From Flavobacteriaceae bacterium (GTDB taxonomy: Bacteria > Bacteroidota > Bacteroidia > Flavobacteriales > Flavobacteriaceae): a DNA stretch of 62,983 bases. A program made the position numbers and the translations under genes. The stretch is taken from contig CANHWG010000007.1 in the NCBI GenBank assembly GCA_947464335.1, forward strand, positions 1 through 62,983. Direction: 5' to 3'. The notes under the pieces are model-generated. The model had not been told where the DNA came from, searched no databases, and saw only the letters and a list, made by a program, of their open reading frames with translations. Positions 26,891-35,761 of the stretch are shown piece after piece. Each line of letters begins with the position of its first letter. The stretch's first letter is position 1.

Positions 26891-27008
26891 TTAGATTGTT
26901 AGATTGTTAGATTGTTAGACATCTTAGATCGTTAAACCTACTATAAATTGAACTTTAGACTACAAAACTCTGAATTGTCTAAGTCAGTCTAAGTAGTCTA
27001 ACAATCTA
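26891..27008. repeat. TTAGATTG word array with inverted partner
   Basis: On the plus strand TTAGATTG repeats 3.75 times with an 8-bp period (26891-26920). The segment 26908-26920 (TAGATTGTTAGAC) is the exact reverse complement of 26996-27008. Related GTCTAAGT words lie between. The array fills nearly the whole cphB-iaaA gap. The cphB TAG stop lies in the outer arm, and the array begins next to the iaaA ATG. Confidence 0.75.
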
Positions 27009-27878
27009 TACGTATTGTGAAGATTTAATGGTCATTTTAAACGTATCCAAATCAAAAGTATCATTTTTACTCATCACATGGGTAACCAAATGATTGATTG
27101 AGATGGGCTGACCTAATTCTACTTGTGTTAAATTGGTATCTTTTACTTCCCTACCGTCAACTAATATCACTAGTCCAGAACCTAAAGCTTCCATTTGTCG
27201 TCCGTTGGTAATTAACAAACCGGTATCTTCTCCAAGACCAATTCCTAATACTTTAGGATTACCTACAACTGCTTGAAACAAACGGCCAATTCTTCCTCTT
27301 TGAACAAAATGAGTATCAATAATTACATCATCAATAAGTCCTAAACCTGATGTGATTTTTACTTCACCTTTCAATAAAGCTTCATGACTACTGCCTTGAT
27401 AAATCATACTGTTTGAAGCTGCTGCAGCTCCAGCCGAAGTACCGGCATAGACAAAATCTTCGGTACGGTATTTTGAAATAAGAATGTCGTCGAATTGCGT
27501 TCCGCCAAGAATAGAAGTTAATCGTAACTGATCACCACCGGTAAACATCACTACATCAGCAGCTTTCAAGCGCTCCAAAATTTCATTTTCAGAAGCTTGC
27601 TCTCTTCGCTCAATATGCATTATATCGACATTGGATGCACCAAGGTAATTGAATGCTTTTACGTATTCTGGACCAATTTCTCTTGGAATTTTTGAAGCCG
27701 TTGTAATTACTTCAATCCTAGATAAATCTTTGTTTTTCGATTCTTTTATAATTCTCTTTAAAATTCCTTCTTCAAAGAAATTTAAATTTTTTGAAGCACT
27801 TTTGTCCAAATCGGTCTCCGTAAAACTGCCTTTGTCAACAGCTCCGCCAATTATAATTAGTTTACCTTGTATATTCAT
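27006..27878 (-). CDS. cphB: Cyanophycinase
   Basis: A 290-residue serine exopeptidase of the S51-related family that cleaves multi-L-arginyl-poly-L-aspartate to beta-Asp-Arg dipeptides. The nucleophile is S148 in YAGTSAGAA. Other family motifs are FTGGDQLRL (113-121) and IIDTHFVQRGR (H190). The isoaspartyl peptidase gene follows downstream, completing a degradation route to Asp and Arg. No cyanophycin synthetase (cphA) is adjacent: the next gene upstream is rluF on the other strand. Confidence 0.92.
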   Translation of the reverse strand: MNIQGKLIIIGGAVDKGSFTETDLDKSASKNLNFFEEGILKRIIKESKNKDLSRIEVITTASKIPREIGPEYVKAFNYLGASNVDIMHIERREQASENEILERLKAADVVMFTGGDQLRLTSILGGTQFDDILISKYRTEDFVYAGTSAGAAAASNSMIYQGSSHEALLKGEVKITSGLGLIDDVIIDTHFVQRGRIGRLFQAVVGNPKVLGIGLGEDTGLLITNGRQMEALGSGLVILVDGREVKDTNLTQVELGQPISINHLVTHVMSKNDTFDLDTFKMTIKSSQYV

Positions 27879-27982
27879 ATCGGTAAAAATAACAAAAACT
27901 TAAAACCTACAAATCTTTTTTCGGTTTTTTGGATACAATTTATCAACGAACTTATCAAGAAATACTAATCTCAAATTATATT

Positions 27983-27990
27983 ATATTTGC
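27983..27990 (+). promoter_or_regulatory. -7 box immediately before rluF
   Basis: TATATTTG is an exact TAnnTTTG match that ends 3 nt before the rluF ATG. If used, the transcript would be almost leaderless. Confidence 0.45.
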
Positions 27991-27993
27991 CAA

Positions 27994-28794
27994 ATGGAAA
28001 TCAATCTAACTCGAATCAATAAATATCTTTCAGAGTCTGGCTTTTGCTCACGTCGGGAAGCTGATAAATTATTGGAACAAGGAAGAATTACCATTAACGG
28101 AATTGTTCCTGAAATGGGAACGAAAGTTTCTGTTGATGACGAAATTCGCGTTGATGGAAAATTAGTTCGAGAAAAAAGAGAAAAACCAATATATCTAGCG
28201 TTTAACAAACCCGTTGGGATTGAGTGTACCACCAATCAAAATGTTAGAGACAATATTGTTGACTATATTAATTATCCCAAACGTATTTTTCCAATTGGAA
28301 GATTAGATAAGGCCAGTGAAGGTTTGATTTTTATGACCGATGATGGAGACATCGTTAATAAAATTCTTCGTGCTCGAAACAATCATGAAAAAGAATATAT
28401 AGTTACCGTAAACCAACCGATAACGGATCGATTTATCGAAAAAATGAGTAATGGCGTTCCTATTTTAGATACCATAACTCGAAAATGTAAAGTTGAACAA
28501 ATCAGCAAATACGTTTTCAAAATAATACTAACACAAGGGTTGAACCGTCAAATTAGAAGAATGTGTGAGTATTTAGGATATGAAGTTACGGCACTAAAAA
28601 GAGTTCGGATTATTAATATTTCGCTAGATGTTCACGTTGGTCGTTATCGTGAGTTAACAGAAGATGAAATCAAGCAATTAAATAAACTTATTGAACCTTC
28701 GAGTAAAACAGAAGAAGCCAGTTTGCCAAAATCAAATCAAATTGAAAGTCGGAAGTTTGAAGGTAGACGAAGAAATAAAAATCCGAATTCCTAA
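27994..28794 (+). CDS. rluF: 23S rRNA pseudouridine synthase, RluF type
   Basis: A 266-residue enzyme of the RsuA/RluB/E/F group. An N-terminal S4 domain (~1-58, [20 protein letters not shown]) precedes the catalytic domain with [14 protein letters not shown] (D105), the form characteristic of RluF, which modifies U2604 of 23S rRNA. A basic C-terminal tail ([10 protein letters not shown]) is added. crcB follows 7 nt later, so the two may be co-transcribed. Confidence 0.9.
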   Translation: MEINLTRINKYLSESGFCSRREADKLLEQGRITINGIVPEMGTKVSVDDEIRVDGKLVREKREKPIYLAFNKPVGIECTTNQNVRDNIVDYINYPKRIFPIGRLDKASEGLIFMTDDGDIVNKILRARNNHEKEYIVTVNQPITDRFIEKMSNGVPILDTITRKCKVEQISKYVFKIILTQGLNRQIRRMCEYLGYEVTALKRVRIINISLDVHVGRYRELTEDEIKQLNKLIEPSSKTEEASLPKSNQIESRKFEGRRRNKNPNS

Positions 28795-28801
28795 ATCAAA
28801 A

Positions 28802-29173
28802 ATGTTAAAAACGATTCTATACATAGCCGCAGGTGGCGCAATCGGAAGTGTACTTCGTTATCTAACGACTGTTGTTGTTTCTAAATTTTGGTCGAATCAT
28901 TTCCCGCTAGCTACCTTTATTACTAATTTTCTTGGATGTTTCTTAATTGGACTATTCTTTGGGCTTTTGGCTAAAAATCAATTAGAGGAAAGCAATTTAA
29001 AATGGTTCTTAGTCACCGGATTTTGTGGTGGCTATACCACTTTTTCCGCATTCGGATTGGAAAATTACAATTTGTTCCAAAGCAATAATTCGCTACTCGC
29101 ATTTGGATATATAGCCATGAGTATTATTTTGGGGCTTTTTGCGGTATGGTTCGGATTACAATTTTCTAAATAA
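28802..29173 (+). CDS. crcB: Fluoride exporter CrcB/Fluc
   Basis: A 123-residue dual-topology channel with four membrane helices. It has the family motifs GGAIGSVLRY at the N-terminus, FITNFLG (conserved Asn) and GFCGGYTTFSAF. The start at 28802 (MLKTILYIAAGG) gives the standard length; an upstream in-frame ATG at 28691 lies inside rluF and would add 37 charged residues. No fluoride riboswitch can be placed because rluF ends just ahead. Confidence 0.93.
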   Translation: MLKTILYIAAGGAIGSVLRYLTTVVVSKFWSNHFPLATFITNFLGCFLIGLFFGLLAKNQLEESNLKWFLVTGFCGGYTTFSAFGLENYNLFQSNNSLLAFGYIAMSIILGLFAVWFGLQFSK

Positions 29174-29233
29174 AACTTAAAATCTACTTAATCACCACAA
29201 ACTTTATATCAATTTTTAGTACATTCGCCACCA

Positions 29234-30238
29234 ATGAAAAAAGATGCTATTATTGCCATTCAAAGTTTATTGGCAACACCCAAAAAGATTGCTATAATTC
29301 CGCACAGAAGCCCTGATGGTGATGCTATGGGGTCAACTTTGGCATTATATCATTTTCTGTTGAAATTGAATCACATACCTACGGTAATTTCACCCAATGA
29401 TTTTCCAAATTTCCTTGCATGGTTACCGAGTTCAGATTCTGTTTTGATTTATGAAAATGACAAGGAGAATTGTACTAAAATTTTAAATGATTCGGACATA
29501 GTATTTACATTAGATTTTAATGCTTTGCATAGAACGGGTGAAATGGAACACGTTTTAAATAAACTTACGGTTCCAATGATTATGATTGATCATCATCAAA
29601 AACCAGATACATACGCAACCTATACGTATTCGGATACTGCTATTGGTTCAACCTGTGAAATGATTTATAATTTTATTTCTTTTTTAGACAGAAAAGAACT
29701 GATTGACAAAATTATAGCTACTTGCATTTATACTGGAATCACAACTGATTCTGGTTCATTCCGTTTTCCTTCAACTACAAGCACAACACATCGAATAGTA
29801 GCTGAATTGATTGATTTAGGTATTGAAAATAGTGCGATTCACAATTCACTTTTTGACGACAACTCATTCGACAGGTTGCAACTTTTGGGAAGAGCGTTGC
29901 AGAACATGAAAGTTTTCTCAAAGTTTAAAACTTCCTATACTTTTTTAACCCAAAAAGAATTGGATGAGTTCCACTATGAAAAAGGCGATACGGAAGGTAT
30001 CGTAAATTATGGTTTAACCATAAAAGGAATTCATTTGGCCGCTATTTTTATCGAACATCGCGATGAGAATATTATCAAAATATCCTTCCGTTCTCAAGGA
30101 AGTTTCGATGTGAACCAATTTGCTAGAGAACACTTTAATGGTGGTGGACACATTAATGCTGCTGGTGGTAAATCGTTTGAAAGTATGAAAGCTACTTTAA
30201 ATAAATTTGAAAATTTAATTTCAAAAATTATAATTTAA
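29234..30238 (+). CDS. DHH/DHHA1 phosphoesterase (NrnA-like nano-RNase / pAp phosphatase)
   Basis: A 334-residue protein with the DHH-family ligands PHRSPDGDAMGS, LDFNALHRTGEM, MIDHHQKPD, and the C-terminal DHHA1 motif GGGHINAAGG. NrnA homologues degrade 2-5-nt RNAs and/or dephosphorylate pAp. Its stop is immediately followed by the gldI ATG, so the two are translationally adjacent. Confidence 0.92.
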   Translation: MKKDAIIAIQSLLATPKKIAIIPHRSPDGDAMGSTLALYHFLLKLNHIPTVISPNDFPNFLAWLPSSDSVLIYENDKENCTKILNDSDIVFTLDFNALHRTGEMEHVLNKLTVPMIMIDHHQKPDTYATYTYSDTAIGSTCEMIYNFISFLDRKELIDKIIATCIYTGITTDSGSFRFPSTTSTTHRIVAELIDLGIENSAIHNSLFDDNSFDRLQLLGRALQNMKVFSKFKTSYTFLTQKELDEFHYEKGDTEGIVNYGLTIKGIHLAAIFIEHRDENIIKISFRSQGSFDVNQFAREHFNGGGHINAAGGKSFESMKATLNKFENLISKIII

Positions 30239-30820
30239 ATGATGAAAAAAATAACTAAAAACATATTGCTTTTTGCTGCATTTATACTTTTATTAAGTTG
30301 TAAACAACAACAAGCGCGTATGCCCATTTCACGTTCTTCGGGAACATTTATGAAAGAATCGGCAGAACGCAATAAAAAGTTAATTGCAGGAGAAGAAGGA
30401 AAAATTGATTCGATTATAAAAAGCAATCCAAAAATAAAATATTTTGCTTCAAAAAAAGGATATTGGTATTCTTATATTTCTAAAAATGAACGCGATACCC
30501 TACGTCCTCAAAAAGGTGATATCGCACAATTTGACTACGAAATAATGGATATGAAAGGAAATGTTGTCTATTCGGAAATAGAACTAAGACCACAAACATA
30601 TGTAGTTGATAAACAAAATATTTTAATGGGATTACGAGACGGAATAAAACTAATGCGTAAAAATGAAAAGGTGTCTTTCCTTTTTCCGTCGCACATGGCC
30701 TATGGCTATCGAGGAGATACCAAAAGAATAAAATCGAATGAACCCATTATTTGCAACGTAACTTTGAATGATTTTAAACCTCAAACCAAAGTTGAAACCA
30801 CTAATAAAACTGAAAATTAA
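30239..30820 (+). CDS. gldI: Gliding-motility lipoprotein, FKBP-type PPIase GldI
   Basis: A 193-residue lipoprotein (lipobox LLLSC, lipidated Cys at ~21) with an FKBP domain in the C-terminal two thirds (KGDIAQFDYEIMDMKGNVVYSE, PSHMAYGYRGD). This matches GldI, a lipoprotein needed for gliding in F. johnsoniae and thought to fold gliding or secretion components. Two adjacent ATGs (30239 and 30242) are possible starts. Two further foldase genes follow, forming a PPIase cluster. Confidence 0.88.
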   Translation: MMKKITKNILLFAAFILLLSCKQQQARMPISRSSGTFMKESAERNKKLIAGEEGKIDSIIKSNPKIKYFASKKGYWYSYISKNERDTLRPQKGDIAQFDYEIMDMKGNVVYSEIELRPQTYVVDKQNILMGLRDGIKLMRKNEKVSFLFPSHMAYGYRGDTKRIKSNEPIICNVTLNDFKPQTKVETTNKTEN

Positions 30821-30830
30821 TTACAACAGA

Positions 30831-31967
30831 ATGAGTAAAAAAATCTATTTTTTAGTAACAGTAATAGTTCTTAGTCTATGTTCATGCAAAGATGAGCACA
30901 AAGACCTTAAAGATGGCTTATATGCTGAAATTGAAACTTCAAAAGGAACAATAATAGCAGAACTTAATTATGTTAAAGCACCCATAATGGTTTCAAACTT
31001 TGTAACCTTAGCAGAGGGGAAAAACCAATTTGTAACCGAAGAATTTAGAGGAAAATCTTTTTTTGATGGCTTAAAATTTCATAGAGTTATTTCAAAAAGA
31101 AATGGTGATTCTGAAGATTTCATGATTCAAACAGGAGATCCGTTAGGGAATGGTTCTGGTGATGCTGGCTACAAATGCCGTGACGAAATTACCGATTTAA
31201 GACATAATGGACCTGGCATATTATCGATGGCGAATTCAGGACCTAACACTAACAGCAGTCAATTTTTTATCACTTTAGCATCAACTCCATGGCTAGACGG
31301 AAAACATTCCGTTTTTGGATGTGTGGTTGGTGACGGAATGACTGTGGCTAATTCTATAGTTAAAGATGATGTTATCAAAAAAGTTACCATTATTAGAAAA
31401 GGAGAAGCCGTTAAAAAATTTGATGCCATAAAAGTTTTTAATGATTATTTTAAAACAGAAGCAGAAAATCAGAAAAAGCAAGCAACTCTTGAAGCACAAA
31501 TGAAAAAAGAGTATGAAGCCAAATACAAACCTGTAATTGATAAGAAAGTAACCTATTTCAACAATTTGAATAAAACAGCATCTAAAACCTCATCTGGTTT
31601 AAAATTCATTGTAACTCAAAAAGCATCCGAAGCAAAACCTAAAGATGGTGAAACTGTTTATATTGAATATGCTGGTTTTTTAGAAGATGGAACGCTTTTT
31701 GACACCAGCGATGCCAATGTTGCTAAAGAGTTCGGAAAATACGATGAACAAAGAGATAAGGAAAACGGCTATTCAGCTTTGCCTTATATTATAGGTTCTA
31801 ACAGAATGATACCTGGATTTATTGAAGGTTTGAGTAAATTAAAAATTGGAGAAAAAGCAATTTTCTTTATACCTTTCAACCTTGGATATGGAGAACAAGG
31901 TGCTGGTAACGTTATTCCTCCTAATGCTAACTTAATTTTTGAAGTAACACTAAAAAACAAATTATAA
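30831..31967 (+). CDS. Lipoprotein with fused cyclophilin and FKBP domains
   Basis: A 378-residue protein. Lipobox LCSC near residue 19, then a cyclophilin domain (~30-195: [39 protein letters not shown]), a charged helical linker, and an FKBP domain (~265-378: [49 protein letters not shown]). The start at 30831 is preferred because the longer frame (30768) overlaps gldI and breaks the signal peptide. Probably a periplasmic or outer-membrane-anchored proline isomerase. Confidence 0.92.
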   Translation: MSKKIYFLVTVIVLSLCSCKDEHKDLKDGLYAEIETSKGTIIAELNYVKAPIMVSNFVTLAEGKNQFVTEEFRGKSFFDGLKFHRVISKRNGDSEDFMIQTGDPLGNGSGDAGYKCRDEITDLRHNGPGILSMANSGPNTNSSQFFITLASTPWLDGKHSVFGCVVGDGMTVANSIVKDDVIKKVTIIRKGEAVKKFDAIKVFNDYFKTEAENQKKQATLEAQMKKEYEAKYKPVIDKKVTYFNNLNKTASKTSSGLKFIVTQKASEAKPKDGETVYIEYAGFLEDGTLFDTSDANVAKEFGKYDEQRDKENGYSALPYIIGSNRMIPGFIEGLSKLKIGEKAIFFIPFNLGYGEQGAGNVIPPNANLIFEVTLKNKL

Positions 31968-31991
31968 TAAATAACTAATCGTAATTAAATC

Positions 31992-33221
31992 ATGAGTAAA
32001 ATTAAATGTAACATTCTTCTTTTGGTTTGTTTTAGTATCCTAAGTGCCTCAGCACAAACTACTAAAAAACCAGTTTCGAAATCAACAAAACCGCAAGCAA
32101 AAACTGCAGCATTATCAACGGCTGATCAAGGTATATTTGCAGATATTGAAACCTCTAAAGGTCTAATTAAAATACAATTAGAATACAAAAAAACACCTGT
32201 CACCGTGGCTAATTTTATCTCTTTAGCGGAAGGTACCAATGCGTCAGTTGCTGATGAAAAGTTTAAAGGCAAACCGTTTTATAATGGTTTAAAATTCCAT
32301 CGTGTTATTGCTGATTTTATGATTCAGGGAGGTGATCCTCAAGGCAATGGTTCAGGTGGTCCAGGGTATGCTTTTAAAGATGAGATTGTTGCTGATTTAA
32401 AACACGATCGTCCAGGTATTTTATCTATGGCCAATTCAGGTCCAAAAACGAATGGTTCTCAATTCTTTATTACTCATAAAGAAACACCGTGGTTAGATGG
32501 AAAACATACTGTTTTTGGAAATGTGGTATCTGGGCAAGACATTGTGAACGCTATCAAACAAGATGATATAATCAACAAAATAACTATTGTAAGAAAAGGT
32601 GCTGATGCTATGAAGTTTGATGCTACAAAAACTTTTGCTAATTACATGGCAAATAAAGAAGGTGATGATGCCAAAGACGCCGCAATTGCTGCAGAAGCGC
32701 AAAAAAAACAAGCTGAAATCGAAGCGCAAAAGAAAGCGGAATACAATGCAAAATTTGCTAGCGTAATTGCAGCAAAGGCTAAATATTTATCAGACACCAA
32801 AGCAACTGCTACAGAAACCGCTAGTGGCGTTCGCTTTAAAGTTCTTCAAGCGGGTTCTGGAAATAAACCAGCAGAAGGCGCAAATGTATTTATTCATTAT
32901 GCAGGTTTTTTAGAAGATGGTTCCTTGTTTGACAGTAGTTACGAAAATGTAAATAAAGAATTTGGAAAGTTTGATGAAAACAGAGCCAAACAAAACGGAT
33001 ACCAACCCTTTCCTTTTCCATACGGAAAAAAAGACGGGTTAATTCCAGGGTTTTTAGAAGGATTAAGTTTAATGAATTTAGGCGATAAAGCTTATATTTA
33101 TATTCCTTCTAAATTGGGTTATGGAGAAAGAGGTGCAGGAAATGTTATTCCACCAAATGCTAATATCATCTTTGAAATTGAGATGTTAGAAGCGGCTCCA
33201 GCAGCTCCAAGCGGAAAATAA
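31992..33221 (+). CDS. Periplasmic fused cyclophilin-FKBP foldase (paralogue of the previous gene)
   Basis: A 409-residue protein with the same domain order as its upstream neighbour but a cleavable signal peptide (...ASAQ) and a KP-rich spacer instead of a lipobox. Cyclophilin at ~45-205 ([28 protein letters not shown]), Ala/Lys-rich coiled linker, FKBP at ~280-400 ([32 protein letters not shown]). Clearly a tandem duplicate that changed its localisation. Followed by a terminator. Confidence 0.92.
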   Translation: MSKIKCNILLLVCFSILSASAQTTKKPVSKSTKPQAKTAALSTADQGIFADIETSKGLIKIQLEYKKTPVTVANFISLAEGTNASVADEKFKGKPFYNGLKFHRVIADFMIQGGDPQGNGSGGPGYAFKDEIVADLKHDRPGILSMANSGPKTNGSQFFITHKETPWLDGKHTVFGNVVSGQDIVNAIKQDDIINKITIVRKGADAMKFDATKTFANYMANKEGDDAKDAAIAAEAQKKQAEIEAQKKAEYNAKFASVIAAKAKYLSDTKATATETASGVRFKVLQAGSGNKPAEGANVFIHYAGFLEDGSLFDSSYENVNKEFGKFDENRAKQNGYQPFPFPYGKKDGLIPGFLEGLSLMNLGDKAYIYIPSKLGYGERGAGNVIPPNANIIFEIEMLEAAPAAPSGK

Positions 33222-33240
33222 TAGTTAAACATTCATTATA

Positions 33241-33270
33241 AAAAGAGCTTCAATACCGAGGCTCTTTTTT
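33241..33270 (+). terminator. Terminator of the foldase cluster
   Basis: AAAAGAGC and GCTCTTTT form the stem around a 12-nt loop, followed by a long T run, 19 nt after the PPIase stop. Confidence 0.88.
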
Positions 33271-33276
33271 TTTTAT

Positions 33277-33290
33277 ATGATAAATATCAT
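33277..33290. promoter_or_regulatory. Fnr-like operator upstream of hemN
   Basis: The palindrome ATGATAAATATCAT lies exactly 22 nt upstream of the hemN -7 box, which puts its centre near -41 of the expected start, a class II activator position. Matching palindromes precede the cco operon and ccoI. Confidence 0.75.
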
Positions 33291-33312
33291 TTATTTCTTA
33301 ATTTAAGCTAAA

Positions 33313-33320
33313 TACATTTG
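33313..33320 (+). promoter_or_regulatory. -7 box of hemN
   Basis: TACATTTG, an exact TAnnTTTG match, 19 nt before the TTG start of hemN. Confidence 0.6.
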
Positions 33321-33339
33321 TTGTATAAAATATAAACCA

Positions 33340-34698
33340 TTGTCGTTAATACAAAAATATAATGTTCCTGGACCAAGATATACGAGCTATCCTACTGTTC
33401 CCTGTTGGGATGAGGATGGTTTTTCTTTATCGTTATGGAAACAAAGCTTGATTCAAAGTTTTAACGAAAGTAACTCTACTGAAGGCATTAGTTTGTATAT
33501 TCATCTTCCTTTTTGCGAAAGTTTATGTACTTTTTGTGGGTGTCATAAGCGCATTACCAAAAGACATGAGGTAGAACATCCTTATATAGAGGCAATAGTA
33601 AAAGAATGGCAATTGTATTGTGAATTATTTGAAAATACTCCAGTGATCAAAGAAATCCATTTGGGTGGAGGAACGCCTACATTCTTTTCACCTGAAAATT
33701 TAGAGCATCTTATTTTGGGTATTTTTAAAAGTGCTAACAAAGCTACTCTCTATGAATTTAGTTTTGAAGGCCATCCTAACAATACCACTAGAGCACATTT
33801 ACAAAAACTATATGATTTAGGATTTAGAAGAGTTAGTTTTGGAGTTCAGGATTATTCAGAGAAAATTCAAAAAGCTATTCATAGAGAGCAACCGTTTCAT
33901 AATGTAGCTAAAGTTACTTTTTGGGCAAAAGAAATTGGTTATACTTCGATAGCACATGACTTAGTATTCGGATTACCATTTCAAACTTTAGATAACATCA
34001 TTGATACCATCGAAAAAACAAATTCGCTTTCACCTGACCGATTAGCTTTTTATAGCTACGCACACGTACCTTGGATAAAAGGAAATGGACAACGTGGCTT
34101 TAAAGAGGAAGATGTTCCCAAAGATGAACAAAAAAGAAAATTATATGAAGTGGGGAAGGCATTATTATCTGATAAAGGATACTATGAAATAGGAATGGAC
34201 CATTTTGCATTAGAAGAAGATGTTATGTATAAGTCATTTAAAGAAGGTAAGCTTCATCGAAACTTTATGGGATACACTTCCTCAAAAACACAGCTAATGA
34301 TTGGTTTAGGAGTATCCTCTATTAGCGATAGTTGGTATGCTTTTGCTCAGAACGAAAAAGAATTAGAAGCTTACTATGATCGATTAGCACTAAATCAATT
34401 ACCCATTTATAGAGGGCATATTTTGAATGAAGAAGACCTTAAAATAAGAAAACACATTCTTAATTTGATGTGTCAATTTAGTACTTCTTGGGATAATGCC
34501 GAAAACTATTTGACTGAACTTCCCGAAATAGTGAAAGAACTATCAGAAATGGAAACGGATGGTTTAGTTCTATTGGGTGATAAATCGATTGTGATTACTG
34601 AAAAAGGAAAACCTTTTGTACGCAACATTTGTATGGCACTTGATTTGCGTTTGAAACGAAAAGCACCCAAAACAAAACTATTTTCGATGACAGTTTAA
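33340..34698 (+). CDS. hemN: Oxygen-independent coproporphyrinogen III oxidase
   Basis: A 452-residue radical-SAM enzyme that makes protoporphyrinogen IX without oxygen. The [4Fe-4S] cluster cysteines are in LPFCESLCTFCGCHK (C59, C63, C66, with C68), followed by GGGTPTFFSPENL. Starts with TTG at 33340, giving the conserved MSLIQKYNVPGPRYTSYP; no ATG is available. The Fnr-like site in its promoter fits induction under low oxygen together with the haem-containing cbb3 oxidase. Confidence 0.95.
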   Translation: MSLIQKYNVPGPRYTSYPTVPCWDEDGFSLSLWKQSLIQSFNESNSTEGISLYIHLPFCESLCTFCGCHKRITKRHEVEHPYIEAIVKEWQLYCELFENTPVIKEIHLGGGTPTFFSPENLEHLILGIFKSANKATLYEFSFEGHPNNTTRAHLQKLYDLGFRRVSFGVQDYSEKIQKAIHREQPFHNVAKVTFWAKEIGYTSIAHDLVFGLPFQTLDNIIDTIEKTNSLSPDRLAFYSYAHVPWIKGNGQRGFKEEDVPKDEQKRKLYEVGKALLSDKGYYEIGMDHFALEEDVMYKSFKEGKLHRNFMGYTSSKTQLMIGLGVSSISDSWYAFAQNEKELEAYYDRLALNQLPIYRGHILNEEDLKIRKHILNLMCQFSTSWDNAENYLTELPEIVKELSEMETDGLVLLGDKSIVITEKGKPFVRNICMALDLRLKRKAPKTKLFSMTV

Positions 34699-34713
34699 AG
34701 CTATTATATAATA

Positions 34714-34744
34714 AAAAAAGCCACGCTAATTAATGTGGCTTTTT
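34714..34744. terminator. Bidirectional terminator between hemN and the ydcH-like gene
   Basis: AAAAAAGCCAC pairs with GTGGCTTTTT around a 10-nt loop. A-rich and T-rich flanks let it work on both strands, as expected between converging genes. Confidence 0.88.
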
Positions 34745-34759
34745 CATCTAGAAAAGTAT

Positions 34760-34990
34760 CTACTTAATTAAATAAGCGTAAATGTTGTCTTTTAGAAACA
34801 ATAATTTTGCTTTCAATTCATGAAGGAAATTATCGTTAGCTATTTCAGAACCCATATTAATTCGATGAATCTGATGCTCTAATTCATGATATTCATCAAA
34901 TAATTTTCTGAAATGGGCATCAGAAATTTTTAACTCATGTATTTTTTCCTGAAGCTCAGGAAACTCGTGTAATAAATCGTGTTTTTCCAT
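34760..34990 (-). CDS. YdcH/DUF465 family small helical protein
   Basis: A 76-residue protein predicted to be one helical hairpin (LLHEFPELQEKIHELKISD, FRKLFDEYHELEHQIHRI), the hallmark of DUF465/YdcH. Function unknown. It starts 26 nt after the preceding minus-strand gene and may be transcribed with the cco operon's tail. Confidence 0.85.
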   Translation of the reverse strand: MEKHDLLHEFPELQEKIHELKISDAHFRKLFDEYHELEHQIHRINMGSEIANDNFLHELKAKLLFLKDNIYAYLIK

Positions 34991-35016
34991 TTTTATTTTC
35001 TTTTAATTATTATTGT

Positions 35017-35718
35017 TTAATAGCAATTGGCAGCGGTCTGAATAAATAAATGCATATTGCTAGGTGATATATAAGCGATGTTTAATCCCATGCCTCTCAT
35101 AACAAAAAGGATTCCGACTAGAACTGTTACAAAAGGTATTATTCGTTGAAACTTATTCCGAAAAGGAATGCTTAAAAAGTTTGAAACATAAACTACGGCA
35201 CTCATTAACGGAATAGTTCCTATACCAAAGAGCAACATGTACATAATACTAAAACCAACATCTTGCATGGCTATAGCTCCGAATAAAGCTGCGTAAACCA
35301 ATCCGCAGGGTAATAAACCATTGAGTAGCCCAATTGTAAACAAAGCGTCAGGTGATTTTCTTTTAAATTGACTTCCTAAATTCGTTTTCACTTTAGAAAT
35401 CAAACGGTAAACTGGCCTCGAAAAATTATAGTTAGCAAATACTTTCTCAGGTATAATAGCCATAGTTACCATCAACAAACCTACTAGAATTGAAATTTGT
35501 TGCTGAAATCCAGCCAAATACAATCCCTTACCTAATAATCCAAACAAAAATCCTAAACTGGCGTAAGTCGTTAATCTCCCTAAATGATAGAGCAAAATTT
35601 GAATCGCTTTTTTAGTTGCATTATCTCTTGAAACAGGCAACATCATTGCTATTGGCCCACACATACCAATACAGTGTAAGCTAGATATTAAACCAAATAG
35701 AAGAGCTGAGAATAACAT
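35017..35718 (-). CDS. DsbD_2 / TauE-SafE-like membrane protein of the cco operon
   Basis: A 233-residue protein with six predicted membrane helices and the motif SLHCIGMCGPIAMM near the N-terminus, two cysteines and a histidine that could bind copper. It belongs to the cytochrome-c-biogenesis transmembrane family often annotated as sulfite exporter TauE/SafE. In Bacteroidota it commonly ends cbb3 oxidase operons, as here after ccoH. A role in copper supply or oxidase assembly is inferred. Confidence 0.8.
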   Translation of the reverse strand: MLFSALLFGLISSLHCIGMCGPIAMMLPVSRDNATKKAIQILLYHLGRLTTYASLGFLFGLLGKGLYLAGFQQQISILVGLLMVTMAIIPEKVFANYNFSRPVYRLISKVKTNLGSQFKRKSPDALFTIGLLNGLLPCGLVYAALFGAIAMQDVGFSIMYMLLFGIGTIPLMSAVVYVSNFLSIPFRNKFQRIIPFVTVLVGILFVMRGMGLNIAYISPSNMHLFIQTAANCY

Positions 35719-35761
35719 ATTTTAGAGAGATTAATAATTGATGAATAGCAAAAAGGATTAA

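Noticed and set aside
26891..27008. CRISPR array
   Set aside because: Units are 8 bp, directly abutting, without spacers; no cas genes are present.
28660..28801. Fluoride riboswitch ahead of crcB
   Set aside because: The sequence before crcB is rluF coding sequence with a 7-nt gap; no room for the aptamer and no matching fold seen.
28691..29173. 160-residue version of CrcB
   Set aside because: The extra 37 residues are charged, lie inside rluF and are absent from the normal ~125-residue family.
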